In this document: piece by piece, positions 5,915 through 6,248 of the stretch | How positions within the stretch are numbered: position 1 is the first letter of the stretch | Layout of the letters: the number at the start of each line of letters is the position of its first letter | DNA from: Candidatus Phaeomarinibacter sp. | GTDB taxonomy: Bacteria > Pseudomonadota > Alphaproteobacteria > CGMCC-115125 | Length of the DNA: 6,248 nucleotides | NCBI GenBank assembly: GCA_028279995.1 | Contig: JANQMQ010000317.1 | Span: 1 to 6,248 of the forward strand | Direction: 5' to 3' | The notes under the pieces: generated by a model | The model's database searches: none | What the model was told of the DNA's origin: nothing | The model's input: only the letters and a program-made list of their open reading frames with translations | Made by a program: the position numbers and the translations under genes

Positions 5915-6248
5915 ATGGGAACGAGAAAGACCCTCTATGGATTGGTTGCAGCAGCGCTGATCATTGTCCCGGGCGTAGTTTGGTCTACGGCCGGCACTAG
6001 TGAAATGCTGCAGGACGATGTGGCCTCGGATATCGCGCAGGAAAAACCTGCACAGGCGAACATGGCCCAAGCCGATAAGGGTCCGGCGGCGCCGGAGGCC
6101 TTCTCCTTTCCCCCGTCAAAGCCTAACTTCCTGATTATCGTAACCGATGACATGGGGTGGTCCGACCTCGGATTCCTCGGCAGCACCATCCGTACGCCGA
6201 CACTGGATGCTCTGGCGGACCGCGGCACCTTCTTCACCGACGTAGAAG
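5915..6248 (+). CDS. Exported sulfatase (arylsulfatase-like), partial N-terminus
   Basis: 111 residues are visible before the right edge, from ATG 5915, with AAAGGA 7 bases upstream. Residues 1-27 look like a Sec signal peptide: Arg/Lys near the start, then the hydrophobic YGLVAAALIIVPGVVW, with a plausible cleavage near STAG (24-27); a membrane anchor is the alternative. Residues 28-69 are a polar, Ala/Gln/Pro-rich linker. The sulfatase domain begins at about 70: PNFLIIVTDDMGWSDLGFLG (70-89), then RTPTLDALADRGTFFTD (93-109). The paired Asp78-Asp79 are the calcium/metal ligands of formylglycine-dependent sulfatases. The CxPxR or SxPxR motif carrying the formylglycine precursor lies beyond the window, so activity cannot be confirmed. 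Predicted role: hydrolysis of a sulfate ester in the periplasm or outside the cell, perhaps supplying the substrate of the divergent operon. It may instead begin a separate locus. Confidence 0.9.
   Translation, partial: MGTRKTLYGLVAAALIIVPGVVWSTAGTSEMLQDDVASDIAQEKPAQANMAQADKGPAAPEAFSFPPSKPNFLIIVTDDMGWSDLGFLGSTIRTPTLDALADRGTFFTDVE

Overview
The window reads as GC-rich bacterial chromosome with dense, mostly Shine-Dalgarno-led genes. The protein families (a sugar-cation-symporter-like transporter, a class A flavin monooxygenase, paired alpha/beta hydrolases, a TetR regulator and a secreted sulfatase) suggest an environmental proteobacterium. An alphaproteobacterium, perhaps a marine or sphingomonad-like heterotroph, is my best guess, but it rests on gene content and style only. 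No rRNA, tRNA, CRISPR array, transposase or insertion sequence is visible.

The left 4.9 kb is a compact five-gene operon on the minus strand, read from right to left: a 12-helix transporter of the GPH/MelB-like MFS family (4944-3607), a soluble alpha/beta hydrolase (3529-2672), a membrane-anchored alpha/beta hydrolase (2679-1705), an FAD-dependent class A monooxygenase (1698-496), and a zinc-independent MDR-family quinone/enone oxidoreductase (499 to beyond the left edge, so its C-terminus is missing). After a 77-base gap behind the transporter the genes are tightly packed: an 8-base overlap, a 6-base gap, then a 4-base ATGA overlap.

A 259-base divergent intergenic region (4945-5203) separates this operon from a TetR-family regulator on the plus strand (5204-5815). 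The region holds an AT-rich core with two oppositely oriented A/T tracts about two helical turns apart, a candidate minus-strand promoter, and a 19-bp imperfect palindrome next to that promoter that would suit a TetR operator. The regulator is followed after 99 bases by the start of an exported sulfatase (5915 to beyond the right edge).

Taken together, the simplest reading is an inducible uptake and catabolic locus for a small organic compound. The sulfatase could remove a sulfate ester outside the cytoplasm, the transporter could bring the product in, the monooxygenase could hydroxylate it, the hydrolases could cleave an ester, lactone or C-C bond, and the MDR enzyme could reduce a quinone or alpha,beta-unsaturated carbonyl. 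TetR would hold the operon off until the inducer appears. The individual enzyme classes are well supported; the substrate, the order of steps and the membership of the sulfatase are inference. The oddest single feature is the upstream hydrolase, which has a clear nucleophile Ser and catalytic His but has Cys where the acid residue normally sits.
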